Part shown: piece by piece, positions 17,372 to 26,242 of the stretch
Layout: each line of letters starts with the position of its first letter
Position numbering within the stretch: position 1 is the stretch's first letter
Assembly (NCBI GenBank): GCA_035415725.1
Contig: DAOOGN010000008.1
Location: forward strand, 1 to 64,000
Length of the DNA stretch: 64,000 nucleotides
Reading direction: 5' to 3'
Source: DSWT01 sp035415725
GTDB taxonomy: Bacteria; Chloroflexota; Anaerolineae; B4-G1; SLSP01
Made by a program: the position numbers and the translations under genes
Notes under the pieces: generated by a model
What the model saw: the letters and a program-made list of their open reading frames with translations, nothing else
What the model was told of the DNA's origin: nothing
The model's database searches: none

Positions 17372-18670
17372 TTAGGAACCCACTTGCCGACGCTCGATGC
17401 AGGCACCGAGGGGGCGGAGTTTCTCTTCGATGCGCTCGTAGCCGCGGTCGATCTGGCGGATGTTGAAGATTGTGCTGGTGCCGTCGGCGGCGAGGGCCGC
17501 GATGAGCAGCGCCATACCCGCGCGGATGTCGGGGCTTTCCATTTCATCGCCATGCAGACGCGACGGGCCGTAGACCAGCGCGCGGTGCGGATCGCACAGA
17601 ACAATGCGCGCGCCCATGGGGATGAGCTTGTCGACGAAGAAGAGGCGGCTCTCGAACATCTTCTCGTGGAAGATGATCACGCCGTCGCACTGCGTCGCCA
17701 GGACGAGGGCGATGCTCATCAGGTCGGCGGGGAACGCCGGCCACGGCTGATCGGCAATCGAGGGGATCGCGCCGCCCATGTCGGGGACAATTTTCAAGGA
17801 TTGCTCCGCCGGCACAAAGATGTCGTCGCCGCGCATCTCCACGGTGACGCCTAACCGCTCCAGGTGTAGCAACGTCATCCGCAGGTGTTGCGGCACGGCA
17901 TTGCGGATGAGCAATGCGCCGCGCGTCGCCGCCGCCAGCGCTATGTAACTGCCGACTTCGATGTGGTCAGAACCGATGGTGAAGTCCACGCCGTGCAGAC
18001 GCTCCACACCGTCGATGACGAGGGTATTCGTGCCGACGCCGTTGATTTTCGCCCCCATCGCATTGAGCATGGTGCAGAGGTCCTGGACGTGCGGCTCGGA
18101 AGCGACGTTGCGCAGGATAGTCGTCCCTTTGGCGAGAACGGCAGCCATCACCGCGTTTTCCGTGCCGGTGACGCTGGCCTCATCGAGCAAAATGTCGGCG
18201 CCGGTAAGGTGATCGGCCTTGAGGACAAAACTGCCGTCGACGACATCCACGTCCGCGCCGAGTTCTCTGAAGGCCATAAAGTGCGTGTCCACCCGGCGGC
18301 GTCCGATCATGTCGCCGCCCGGCGCGGGGAGAGAGAGGTCGCACAGACGCGCCAGGAGCGGCCCGGCAATCGTGATGGAGCCGCGAATGGCGCGGAACAA
18401 CTCACGATCTACGTCGTTTGACGGCATGCAGACCTGCTGAGCTTGCAATTCCCAGGTCTTGGCGTCCAGTCGATTGATGCGCACACCGAGGAGGTGGAGC
18501 AATTCCACCATCACCTCCACGTCGCGGATGGCCGGGAGGTTACGTAAAATCACCGGCTCATCCGTCAGCAAAGAAGCTGCCAATGTCGGCAAAGCGGCAT
18601 TTTTGTTGCCGCTCGGAGAAATTTCCCCCCGCAGGGGAACGCCACCTTGAATGACAAAACAGTGATTCAT
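17372..18670 (-). CDS. murA: UDP-GlcNAc 1-carboxyvinyltransferase, Asp-type MurA
   Basis: A 433-residue enolpyruvyl transferase for the first committed step of peptidoglycan synthesis (UDP-GlcNAc plus PEP). The N-terminal SGNKNAALP has the conserved Lys-Asn pair, and RGSITIAGPLLAR with the later IGRRRVD follow the family. The catalytic loop reads PAPGGDMIG: residue 120 is Asp where most bacteria have the fosfomycin-reactive Cys (Cys115 in E. coli). Asp at this site is known from Mycobacterium and Chlamydia and gives intrinsic fosfomycin resistance. The start at 18670 has aggaggagc upstream and gives the standard N-terminus; the longer frame does not. Confidence 0.92.
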   Translation of the reverse strand: MNHCFVIQGGVPLRGEISPSGNKNAALPTLAASLLTDEPVILRNLPAIRDVEVMVELLHLLGVRINRLDAKTWELQAQQVCMPSNDVDRELFRAIRGSITIAGPLLARLCDLSLPAPGGDMIGRRRVDTHFMAFRELGADVDVVDGSFVLKADHLTGADILLDEASVTGTENAVMAAVLAKGTTILRNVASEPHVQDLCTMLNAMGAKINGVGTNTLVIDGVERLHGVDFTIGSDHIEVGSYIALAAATRGALLIRNAVPQHLRMTLLHLERLGVTVEMRGDDIFVPAEQSLKIVPDMGGAIPSIADQPWPAFPADLMSIALVLATQCDGVIIFHEKMFESRLFFVDKLIPMGARIVLCDPHRALVYGPSRLHGDEMESPDIRAGMALLIAALAADGTSTIFNIRQIDRGYERIEEKLRPLGACIERRQVGS

Positions 18671-18782
18671 CAATAGCTCCTCCTGAAAATAGCCCCAGAG
18701 CACCCAGAGTTCACAGAGAAAAACTCAAATTCCTTGTGTCCGCAGTCTTTGTATCCTACACCCGTCGTCATTCACCAGGGGG

Positions 18783-19610
18783 TCAGCGCAGTGCGATTTC
18801 GACGGCGGCACCGATGGTGAGGCCCAACGTCTGCGCGCCGCGCCCGCGGTTGACGGCGAGTTCAAGCAATCCCTCACTGCCGACGAGGGCCAACGCTTCG
18901 CCCGGCGACACGTCACCGTAGGTGCGGCGGACGGGGCCGAGGTCGCGCCCGCCGACGAGGACATGCACGCGCGACGCATGGATGATGCCCGCCGGCGCAT
19001 CGCCAAACGCCGGGTCGAGGGACAACAAGCTGCCATTCCACACCAGCCGTCCGATGCTGGTGATGACGTTGCCAAAATGATCGATGTAGATCACCTCACC
19101 GGCGATGGCGGAATCGGTTATGGTGAGGAGCGGCGTGGGCAAGCGTAACGGATCGGTCACTGCCGGGCCGAAGTCGTTCAGGGGAACGCCACGCGCCAGA
19201 TGCGCTGCTGCCGGGGAGAAAACGTCGCGCCCGTGAAAGGTGCTGCTGACCGCCGCGTTGCGGTAAGCAGGATTCGTCAGTTCGACGATCATAGCAGGCG
19301 GAGCGGCCTCCCAGACGTAGGAGAAGATGCCGTTATCCGGCCCCACGAGCGTCCCCCACGGCGTCCGCGCCGCGATTGGCCGTCGCGCCGTTCCTACGCC
19401 GGGGTCGACGACGACGATGTGGATGCTATGCGGCGGGAAGTACGGCAGCGCCGTCCACAGCACATAGGCCGCACTGCGCACGTCCTGCGGCGGAATCTCC
19501 TGCGTAATGTCGATGCAGGGCACATCCGGCGCAATCCCCGCGATTACGCCTTTCATCGTGCCGACGTAGCCGTCACGGGTGCCAAAATCGGTGGTGATGG
19601 TGATGAGCAT
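18783..19610 (-). CDS. SAM hydroxide adenosyltransferase-like protein (DUF62)
   Basis: A 275-residue member of the SAM hydrolase/chlorinase/fluorinase superfamily. The N-terminal TDFGTRDGYVGTMKG, the central VVDPGVGTARRPI, GPDNGIFS and HGRDVFSPAAAHLA, and the C-terminal DHFGNVITSI match the hydroxide adenosyltransferases, which split SAM to adenosine and methionine with water as nucleophile. The halogenase-specific loop of about 20 residues is not evident. The start at 19610 is chosen because homologues start at this Met; the longer open frame would translate a heptamer repeat. It lies upstream of murA on the same strand. Confidence 0.85.
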   Translation of the reverse strand: MLITITTDFGTRDGYVGTMKGVIAGIAPDVPCIDITQEIPPQDVRSAAYVLWTALPYFPPHSIHIVVVDPGVGTARRPIAARTPWGTLVGPDNGIFSYVWEAAPPAMIVELTNPAYRNAAVSSTFHGRDVFSPAAAHLARGVPLNDFGPAVTDPLRLPTPLLTITDSAIAGEVIYIDHFGNVITSIGRLVWNGSLLSLDPAFGDAPAGIIHASRVHVLVGGRDLGPVRRTYGDVSPGEALALVGSEGLLELAVNRGRGAQTLGLTIGAAVEIALR

Positions 19611-19628
19611 CGTTATTATCCCTGCATG

Positions 19629-19688
19629 GAGTACAGAGTACAGAGTACGAAGTATGAAGTATGAAGTATGAAGTATGAAGTATGAAGT
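19629..19688. repeat. 7-bp tandem repeat
   Basis: About eight head-to-tail heptamers of agtacag grading into agtatga, immediately upstream of the SAM adenosyltransferase-like gene (19610). The repeat is intergenic and length-variable by nature, so it may differ between strains. Confidence 0.75.
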
Positions 19689-19931
19689 AAGGAAGATGAA
19701 TTTCCCTACTCCATACTCCTGCATTTTATCCCGGGCCAATCCACGCCGCCTGTTTCTCGGCGTGCAAGTCGCCGCCTGCAACAAGATGTTCAACATGCTA
19801 ACACAAATTCCCATGCCTCCAAATCGCCATCAAGGCGCAGCGTAGCGCCGAGGGTCCCGCCAATTTGACAAAACTACTTTCTGCGCCCATAATCAGGCTA
19901 ATCCTATTTCACATCATGTCCTGGAGGCTCT

Positions 19932-20969
19932 ATGAAAATTCTTGTCACCGGTGGCATCGGCCACGTGGGGCGGCCGACTGTAGCACGATTGTTGGCGCAT
20001 GGTCATGAGGTCCGCATCCTTGACCGCAGCGCCGGGGCCGACATCACGGCGGAAGCAGCGGCAGAGGTTCGCGGGGCGGAATATCGCCAGGTCGATATCA
20101 GGGATTACGCAGCATTGCGCCCGCACTTCACAGGCATGGAGGCGGTGGTGCATCTGGCCGCCATTCCCGCCCCGATTCCCGGCAAGGACGCCGAGATTTT
20201 CAGCATCAACGGCGGTGGATCGTTTAACGTCTACCAGGCCGCAGCAGAGGCCGGCATCAAGCGCGTCGTCTGCGCCAGCTCGATCAACGCTTTGGGCAAC
20301 GGCTTCGGCGTCCGCGAGATCGAGATCCGCTATTTCCCTATTGACGAGGATCATCCCGGGTGGACCAGCGATGTATACTCGTTCTCCAAGCAAATTTTGG
20401 AGGAGATTGCCGCCTATTTCTGGCGGCGGGCAGGCCTCTCCAGCGCATGCCTGCGCTTTCCCTGGGTTTATTCACACCGGTGGTTTGAGTCGGAACGTTC
20501 CGTGGAATTCCACACGTTTTTCCGGGCCGCTTATGATAGCCTGATGGCCCTGCCTGAAGCGGAACGCCCGGCGCAGGTGCAACAGACGCTCGTCAAGCTC
20601 CGCGAGTTACGCGCGCAGCACGAGCGCGGGGAAATCGCGGGCGAGGCGATGATGACGGCGATGCGCAACATCCCCTACGCCATTCTGACGTTCGGGCGCA
20701 GCGATTTCTGGACGATGCTCGATGCACGCGACGCAGCACAGGCCATCGAGAAAGCTGTGCTGGCCGACTTCAGCGGCAGTCATCCACTGTGGATTGTGGG
20801 CAGTCACAACTCGACGGGGTTACCGACGCGCGAGCTGGCCGCCTTGATGTATCCCGATGTGCAGACATGGACGCGGCCCGTCGCCGGCAGTGAGTCGCTT
20901 GTCAGCATTGACAAGGCTCGTGCGCTCATCGGCTTTGAGCCAGAATATACGCTCCATGCGGAGGATTGA
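19932..20969 (+). CDS. NAD-dependent epimerase/dehydratase-like protein
   Basis: A 345-residue extended short-chain dehydrogenase. The N-terminal cofactor motif is ILVTGGIGHVGRPTV (GxxGxxG). A downstream Asp follows in QVDIRDY, AVVHLAAIPAP is the typical fourth strand, and the catalytic Ser and YxxxK are seen in CASSINALG and YSFSKQ. Substrates of this class are mostly nucleotide sugars or free sugars. A region of about 60 residues after residue 190 (FRAAYDSLMALPEAERPAQ onward) is an extra helical insert. The gene is divergent from the minus-strand run; ggaggc lies before the ATG. Confidence 0.82.
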   Translation: MKILVTGGIGHVGRPTVARLLAHGHEVRILDRSAGADITAEAAAEVRGAEYRQVDIRDYAALRPHFTGMEAVVHLAAIPAPIPGKDAEIFSINGGGSFNVYQAAAEAGIKRVVCASSINALGNGFGVREIEIRYFPIDEDHPGWTSDVYSFSKQILEEIAAYFWRRAGLSSACLRFPWVYSHRWFESERSVEFHTFFRAAYDSLMALPEAERPAQVQQTLVKLRELRAQHERGEIAGEAMMTAMRNIPYAILTFGRSDFWTMLDARDAAQAIEKAVLADFSGSHPLWIVGSHNSTGLPTRELAALMYPDVQTWTRPVAGSESLVSIDKARALIGFEPEYTLHAED

Positions 20970-21465
20970 GGGAGGTATGTTTCAAATGAGTTCCAATCCC
21001 TTGTGGGTGTGCTTTGGGCTTGAAACGGGCACAAGAAACGGACCCAAGGCTCTGGACTTGAAACGGGCATAAGGCCCTAGACTACCATTAAAATGAAGTA
21101 GCTATTCAGCCGCCCTTGCCAGGTGGCAAACGGGACTTTGGGGAGGGTGCATAATAGGTTGCCCCTTCGGCCATCGGCGCTGACCCTCTCATCCTCCAAC
21201 CCCCTTCTCCCCCGCAAGCGGGGAAGAAGGGGGCGGAAGAGGGGTGTGGCGGGCGGCTTCGCCGCCCGCCACACCCCTACAAAAATCCCCCTTCCCTGGG
21301 GGGAAGGGGGCAGGGGGGAGGGGATTATAGAAACACGAATATCTCGTCATACAAAAGTACCTGGCATACCAAAGTCTACGCCAAACCTGGCAGAGGGAAT
21401 ACGTGGCTTCGTCAGGTTTACTAGCCTGAATAGATACGAAATGAATACACCCGGGGGAGTGTTGG
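20970..21465. other. Gene-free spacer with a hairpin cluster
   Basis: A 496-bp stretch without a convincing gene. It holds two copies of cttgaaacgggca (about 21018 and 21057) and three adjacent inverted repeats. These are an imperfect one at 21200-21233, a perfect 17-bp stem with 3-base loop at 21241-21277, and a perfect 10-bp stem with 4-base loop at 21287-21310. No T-run follows, so termination is uncertain. Confidence 0.6.
21241..21277. repeat. Perfect 17-bp inverted repeat
   Basis: The arms 21241-21257 and 21261-21277 are perfectly complementary around ttc. It is flanked by two further inverted repeats built from CCCCTTC-type blocks. A simpler relative of these blocks occurs again at 21748-21768. 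It looks like a REP-type palindromic unit; terminator function is possible. Confidence 0.65.
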
Positions 21466-21708
21466 ATGAGTCTCGTAGGTCGTTGGTTAATGGTGATCGG
21501 TTTAGGCATTGCCGCACTGGGCGTGCTGCTGTTCCTTATAGGGAAGCTGCCGTTCTGGCAGTGGTTCGGCAAGCTGCCCGGTGACATCCGCTATCAAAGC
21601 CCGGACGGCAGAGTGTCGTGTTTGGTGCCTATCGTCAGCTCGATTCTGCTCAGTATTCTGTTGACTATCATTCTTAACCTAGTCCTGCGCCTGATCAGTC
21701 GTCGTTAA
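21466..21708 (+). CDS. DUF2905 family membrane protein
   Basis: An 80-residue protein with two membrane helices (about 6-26 and 55-76) and the family hallmark GKLPGDIRY between them. Function is unknown. DUF2905 proteins are small, widespread in Chloroflexota, Firmicutes and Deltaproteobacteria, and always of this size. The start fits the family and a gggggag-type site lies upstream. Confidence 0.85.
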   Translation: MSLVGRWLMVIGLGIAALGVLLFLIGKLPFWQWFGKLPGDIRYQSPDGRVSCLVPIVSSILLSILLTIILNLVLRLISRR

Positions 21709-21813
21709 GGGTGAATACTGTATGTTATAAAGGGATTTTTCCTCCTCTTCCCCAGCAGAGTGGGAAGGGGGGGATGAGGTCGGCAACTTGCAACTATGCT
21801 TTAGGAGGAACCA

Positions 21814-22431
21814 ATGAATGCACAAGAATTTGTCAAACGCTTGCACTGGTTGGGTCACGACAGCTTTCGGCTGGACGGCCCGCCGGTCATCTACTTTGAC
21901 CCGTGGAAACTGAAGGGCGCACAACCTATAGCCGATCTGGTGTTGGTTAGCCACCAGCACAGTGATCACTGTTCACCCAATGACGTGCGCAAAATCAGCG
22001 GGCCGAGTACAGTGGTCATTGCCAGTCCCCTGGCGGCGGAGGCGCTGCCCGGCGCGAAGGTGATGCGTCCCGGCGACAGCTTGTCCGTCGCCGGCGTCGA
22101 GGTCGAGGCTGTCCCCGCGTACAACATCACCAAGTTCCGCGCGCCCGGTGTGCCTTTTCATCCCCGGAAAGAGGAGCACGTCGGCTACATCGTCACCGTG
22201 GACGGGGTGCGTATCTACTTCGCCGGGGATACCGACCACATCCCGGAGATGGCAAACTTCAAGTGCGACATCGCCTTGTTGCCGGTGAGCGGAACATACG
22301 TGATGACGGTAGAGGAGGCGGTCGCCGCGGCCCGCGAGATCAAAGCAGAGATTACCCTGCCGATGCACTATGGGGCCGGGATCGGCGGCGTCAACGATGG
22401 ACAACGTTTCACGGAACTGCTGAAAAAATGA
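21814..22431 (+). CDS. MBL-fold metal-dependent hydrolase (UlaG-like)
   Basis: A 205-residue metallo-beta-lactamase-fold protein. The zinc motif is VSHQHSDHC (HxHxDH), with the next ligand in FAGDTDH and the last His in LPMHYGAG. The short length and the start LHWLGHDSFRLDG match the Beta_lactamase_3/UPF0173-type hydrolases. The substrate is unknown. It has aggagg before the ATG. It ends one base before a lone end of the MITE-like repeat. Confidence 0.88.
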   Translation: MNAQEFVKRLHWLGHDSFRLDGPPVIYFDPWKLKGAQPIADLVLVSHQHSDHCSPNDVRKISGPSTVVIASPLAAEALPGAKVMRPGDSLSVAGVEVEAVPAYNITKFRAPGVPFHPRKEEHVGYIVTVDGVRIYFAGDTDHIPEMANFKCDIALLPVSGTYVMTVEEAVAAAREIKAEITLPMHYGAGIGGVNDGQRFTELLKK

Positions 22432-22454
22432 GATTCTCTGGGACTGTGTGGGGT
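22432..22454. repeat. Solo end of the MITE-like repeat
   Basis: The 23 bases starting gattctctgggactgtg match the left terminus of the element at 147-298 at 21 of 23 positions. No body or right end follows. It occupies most of the 36-bp gap between the hydrolase and the response regulator and ends just before the regulator's ribosome site. Confidence 0.55.
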
Positions 22455-22467
22455 AAGGAGGGAACGG

Positions 22468-22851
22468 ATGGTCAAGGTCCTTTATGTTGAGGATGAACCC
22501 TTACAGCGGGAATTGGTCAATCAATTGCTTCAGTTGGCAGGCATCGAAATCCAACTGGCGGAAAGTGGGTTGGAGGGCGTCGAGAAGGCACGTCAGTGGG
22601 AGCCCGATGTGATTTTGATGGACATTCGCATGCCAGGGTTAAACGGCTTTGACACCATCGAACAGATCCGCCAGATTCCCTCCGTCGCCGACACGCCGGT
22701 AGTCGTTCTTTCGGCATGGGCAACGGCACAGCATACCGCGCGGGCAAGAGCGTTAGGCGTTGAATGGTACATCACCAAACCGTTTAACCTGGACGACCTG
22801 GTCAGCACTATCATGGATGCGTATGCAGCCCGGGCTGACAGCAAACACTAA
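22468..22851 (+). CDS. Single-domain response regulator
   Basis: A 127-residue receiver domain with no output domain. The phospho-acceptor Asp is in DVILMDIRMPG (about 51), the acidic pair in YVEDEP (about 9-10), the switch Ser in VVVLSAWA and the conserved Lys in YITKPFN. It is 12 bp upstream of a histidine kinase, so the two form a phosphorelay pair in CheY or Spo0F style. With no DNA-binding domain, its output must be another protein. Confidence 0.92.
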   Translation: MVKVLYVEDEPLQRELVNQLLQLAGIEIQLAESGLEGVEKARQWEPDVILMDIRMPGLNGFDTIEQIRQIPSVADTPVVVLSAWATAQHTARARALGVEWYITKPFNLDDLVSTIMDAYAARADSKH

Positions 22852-22863
22852 CCCCAAAGTCCA

Positions 22864-24642
22864 ATGTCACAGTACTCGATCTATTTTATTCTAGCGCCGC
22901 TGGCCACCTTTATTTCGGCGGCTGTGCTGCTCTATGCCTGGCGCTACCAGGCTTCGCACGAAATGCCATCCCTGATCGGGTTGATGTTCACCATTGTGGG
23001 CTGGCTGACGTGTAATATCCTCGAACTCGCCGCATCCACAGCCGCGGGGACTCTATTTTGGGCTAAAATGGGCTACCTGTTTGTCACCAGCACTGCCCTC
23101 ATGTGGGTCAGATTTGCTCTGCATTACACCGACAAACATTCATGGCTCAAACCCTCCCGTTTTGCATGGCTATGTATCATTCCTCTGACCACCGTCATCC
23201 TCGTGTTCACCAACGACATGCACGGTCTGATGTGGGCAACCTATACTTTTGTCCCCACCTCCGTAGGCCAAGCACTGGCCATCCAGATTACTCGCCACGG
23301 CCTTTGGTTTTATGTCAACGTTTTCTATGAATATGGCCTGGTCGCCATCGGCGCAGTCTTGATCATCAGGCAGTCACTTCGATCCTTCAACATATATCGT
23401 CGGCAATCAGTCTGGCTTGTCCTGGGCTCTTTAATGCCCATGGCGGGCAATGCAATTTATGTTTTCCGGATTGTTCCAGGACTACAACAGGATTATACAT
23501 CAGTGATGTTTGCAGTAGGGGGTGTAGCTTTCTCCATTGGGATGTTACGCTACCGGCTGTTCGATTTGCATCCCATCGCTCGCAACGCCGTTATCGACAA
23601 TATGCAGGATGCCATGTTCGCCCTGGATGATCAGAATCGCATCGTAGACCTGAATCCGGCAGCACTGGCACTTATGGGTGCCGCGGCTAACGCCATCCTC
23701 GGGCAACCTGCCGCCCAGGTATTTAGCCGCTGGCACGCTCTCGTCGAGCAATTTCAAGACACGTCCGAGATCCAGACTGACATCACTGCCGATGACGGAC
23801 AACAGCAACGCTACTACGATCTGCACATCTCCCCCTTGTACGATCACCGGGAACACATGACGGGGCGCTTGATTGTCGTGCACGACATCACCGAGCGCAA
23901 AGCAACGGAGGTCGCCCTGCGCGAGCGCACCGCCGCGTTGGAAACTTTGAACGAACAATTAGATGCCTTCGCCCATACCGTCGCCCACGATATCAAAGAC
24001 CCCTTGAGTGGCATTGTGGCGCTCACCTCGCTGCTCGGGGAGTATTTCCAGAACCTGTCACCGGATGCCATTCACACGTACATGGACGCCATTACCCAGA
24101 ACGCGATGCGCTTGACCAGCATCGTCGATGCTCTGCTCCTGCTGGCAAGCGTGCGTCAGGTCGAATCTGTCAAAACTGAGCTGCTCGACATGCCTGCCAT
24201 CGTCGCCCATGTACAAAACCGCCTCGCAGTCTTGATCGCCGAACATCAGGCCGTGATCATGACGCCGGAGACATGGCCTCCCCTCCGCAGCTACGGTCCC
24301 TGGGTCGAAGAAGTGTGGGTCAACTATGTCAGCAACGCTATCAAGTACGGGGGGACTCCACCCCGCGTCGAATTGGGCTTCTCGAAGCTCGAGGCTCAAG
24401 ACCCGAAACCAGATCCGGCGTCCCGTATCCGCTTTTGGGTACGTGACAATGGGCCTGGCCTCACCGTGGAACAACAGGAGCAAGTTTTTACTCAATTTAC
24501 CCGCCTGAGTGGCATAGAGCCGGGCCATGGCCTGGGTCTCTCTATCGCCCGCAATATCATCGAAAAACTCGGCGGCGAAGTGGGCGTCGAAAGCGCAGTT
24601 GGGCAAGGGAGCGTATTCTGGTTCACGTTGCCTGCTTCCTAG
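22864..24642 (+). CDS. 7TM-type sensor histidine kinase with PAS domain
   Basis: A 592-residue kinase. An N-terminal part of seven hydrophobic helices (about 5-225) has the layout of the histidine-kinase 7TM sensor region. It is followed by a PAS domain (about 235-345, from NMQDAMFALDDQNRIVDLN), a HisKA dimerisation domain with the phospho-His in VAHDIKDPL, and an HATPase domain with NAIKYGG, DNGPGL and GHGLGLSIA boxes. It senses an unknown signal at the membrane and phosphorylates its partner regulator just upstream. It is complete and of normal length. Confidence 0.92.
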   Translation: MSQYSIYFILAPLATFISAAVLLYAWRYQASHEMPSLIGLMFTIVGWLTCNILELAASTAAGTLFWAKMGYLFVTSTALMWVRFALHYTDKHSWLKPSRFAWLCIIPLTTVILVFTNDMHGLMWATYTFVPTSVGQALAIQITRHGLWFYVNVFYEYGLVAIGAVLIIRQSLRSFNIYRRQSVWLVLGSLMPMAGNAIYVFRIVPGLQQDYTSVMFAVGGVAFSIGMLRYRLFDLHPIARNAVIDNMQDAMFALDDQNRIVDLNPAALALMGAAANAILGQPAAQVFSRWHALVEQFQDTSEIQTDITADDGQQQRYYDLHISPLYDHREHMTGRLIVVHDITERKATEVALRERTAALETLNEQLDAFAHTVAHDIKDPLSGIVALTSLLGEYFQNLSPDAIHTYMDAITQNAMRLTSIVDALLLLASVRQVESVKTELLDMPAIVAHVQNRLAVLIAEHQAVIMTPETWPPLRSYGPWVEEVWVNYVSNAIKYGGTPPRVELGFSKLEAQDPKPDPASRIRFWVRDNGPGLTVEQQEQVFTQFTRLSGIEPGHGLGLSIARNIIEKLGGEVGVESAVGQGSVFWFTLPAS

Positions 24643-24749
24643 CCCATCCCATTCCACTGGCGACTTTCAACTATTCGCCGAGCGCCGAGAACGGAAGTTT
24701 GTCAACGGATTTCTTGACTTTTAATGCTTTTCTCAAAGGAGGCCCATAA

Positions 24750-25319
24750 ATGGTGAAAAAATCGCAGCCCACTGAAATTTATCAGCTCAAGGTGACCCTC
24801 AAATACAGCAAACCGCCGATCTGGCGACGGCTTCTCGTACCCAGCGATATCCCCTTGAACAAACTACACGATGTCTTCCAAATTGCCTTCGCGTGGACCG
24901 ATTCCCACCTGCATCAGTTCATTGTCGGCGAGGATGAATATTACGGCGAACCAGATCCGGACGACTATCTGGAGATACGGGATGAGCACCACTATACCCT
25001 CAAGGACATTGCACCCGGCGCAGGCTGCAAGTTCATCTACGAGTATGACTTCGGCGACAGTTGGGAACACATCGTCGTCGTGGAAAAAGTGCTGCCGCCC
25101 GATCCGGCGCAGGTTTATCCGGTGTGCATCAAAGGTCGCCTGGCGGCCCCGATTGAGGACATCGGAGGGGTATGGGGCTATTATGAGTTCCTCGACGCTA
25201 TGAAAGATCCCCACCATCCCGATCATGCCAGCTACGTCGAATGGTACGGCGCCGATGACATCGATCCTGATGCCTTCGATCTGGACCTTATCAATAAAAG
25301 TCTGCACAGCCTGAAATAG
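24750..25319 (+). CDS. Plasmid pRiA4b ORF-3 family protein
   Basis: A 189-residue protein of the PRiA4_ORF3 family. Hallmarks are YQLKVTLKYSKPPIWRRL at the start, the HLHQF pair, and YEYDFGDSWEHIVVVE in the middle. The fold is known but the function is not; homologues are found on plasmids and chromosomes of many bacteria, sometimes fused to helicase or methyltransferase domains. aaaggagg lies before the ATG. It is followed 6 bp later by a DUF1361 gene. Confidence 0.85.
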   Translation: MVKKSQPTEIYQLKVTLKYSKPPIWRRLLVPSDIPLNKLHDVFQIAFAWTDSHLHQFIVGEDEYYGEPDPDDYLEIRDEHHYTLKDIAPGAGCKFIYEYDFGDSWEHIVVVEKVLPPDPAQVYPVCIKGRLAAPIEDIGGVWGYYEFLDAMKDPHHPDHASYVEWYGADDIDPDAFDLDLINKSLHSLK

Positions 25320-25324
25320 CCGGT

Positions 25325-26032
25325 ATGGAGCACAAGATCGATGCATGCTGGAGCGAGCGAGTTGCGCAGTTGCACGCCTTTCTCTATCGACAGGGCTTTT
25401 ATCCGGCAGTACTTTCTTCATGGCTCTGTGTCGGACTTTACCTCACCCGCGTCGTCATCGGTCACACATGGGACTACTACTCCATGCTGTGGAATCTCTT
25501 CCTGGCGTGGATTCCTTACCTGAGCAGCATTTGGGCCATGCATTTGCACGAAAAACACCCGCGTCGTTGGTGGATGCTGTTGATTCCCATCGCTATCGCC
25601 CTGATCTTCTTTCCCAACGCGCCGTACATCGTCACCGATTTGCTGCATCTCAAGGCGTATTGGTCTGTTCCGCTCTGGTTCGACGTCGGCATGCTGGCGA
25701 CGTTTGCCTGGACCGGCATCATTTTGGGCATCTATGCGCTCAAGCTCATGCAGGACATCGTCAAAACATGGGTGGGTACGGTGTTAAGCTGGGGTTTCGT
25801 GCTGGTCGTCCTGGGGATGAGTGGGATGGGCATCTACCTGGGGCGCTTCTTACGCTGGAACAGTTGGGATTTGCTCATCCAGCCGAAGGCGATTTTGTAT
25901 GACATCACGGTACGGCTGCGCCATCCTTTTGGCAACCTGAGCACTTATGGGGTGACATTGATGTTCGCGGCGCTGATGTTGGTGTGCTATCTCGCCCTCA
26001 CGGCGGGGCCGCAATCCAAACAACGCGAGTGA
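25325..26032 (+). CDS. DUF1361 membrane protein
   Basis: A 235-residue integral membrane protein with about six helices. The family signature FFPNAPYIVTDLLHLK is at about residues 97-112, and WNLFLAWIPYLSS is at about 55-67. Function is unknown. The gene follows the pRiA4b ORF-3-like gene by 6 bp, so the two are probably co-transcribed, though no functional link is known. Confidence 0.85.
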   Translation: MEHKIDACWSERVAQLHAFLYRQGFYPAVLSSWLCVGLYLTRVVIGHTWDYYSMLWNLFLAWIPYLSSIWAMHLHEKHPRRWWMLLIPIAIALIFFPNAPYIVTDLLHLKAYWSVPLWFDVGMLATFAWTGIILGIYALKLMQDIVKTWVGTVLSWGFVLVVLGMSGMGIYLGRFLRWNSWDLLIQPKAILYDITVRLRHPFGNLSTYGVTLMFAALMLVCYLALTAGPQSKQRE

Positions 26033-26054
26033 ACATAGTCAGAAAGCGGGGAAG

Positions 26055-26128
26055 TGGGCGGTATAGGACTCGAACCTACGGCCTCCTCCGTGTAAGGGAG
26101 GCGCTCTAACCGACTGAGCTAACCGCCC
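26055..26128 (-). tRNA. tRNA-Val (anticodon TAC)
   Basis: On the minus strand a full cloverleaf can be drawn. The 7-bp acceptor stem is GGGCGGT with ACCGCCC, the D arm holds agctcagtcggttagagc, the 5-bp anticodon stem CCTCC/GGAGG surrounds loop CTTACAC (anticodon TAC), and the T loop is TTCGAGT. The discriminator base is A. The CCA end is not encoded. It reads GUA and, by wobble, other valine codons. Confidence 0.95.
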
Positions 26129-26242
26129 GCAACGAGCGCATCATAACAGATTTTGGCCTCTCGTCAAACCCAACGGGCTCCGCGACAGGCGAAGCCCCCC
26201 CGGTCTAGCACCGCTACCATTGAGCGCCGCCAACACGCGCCG

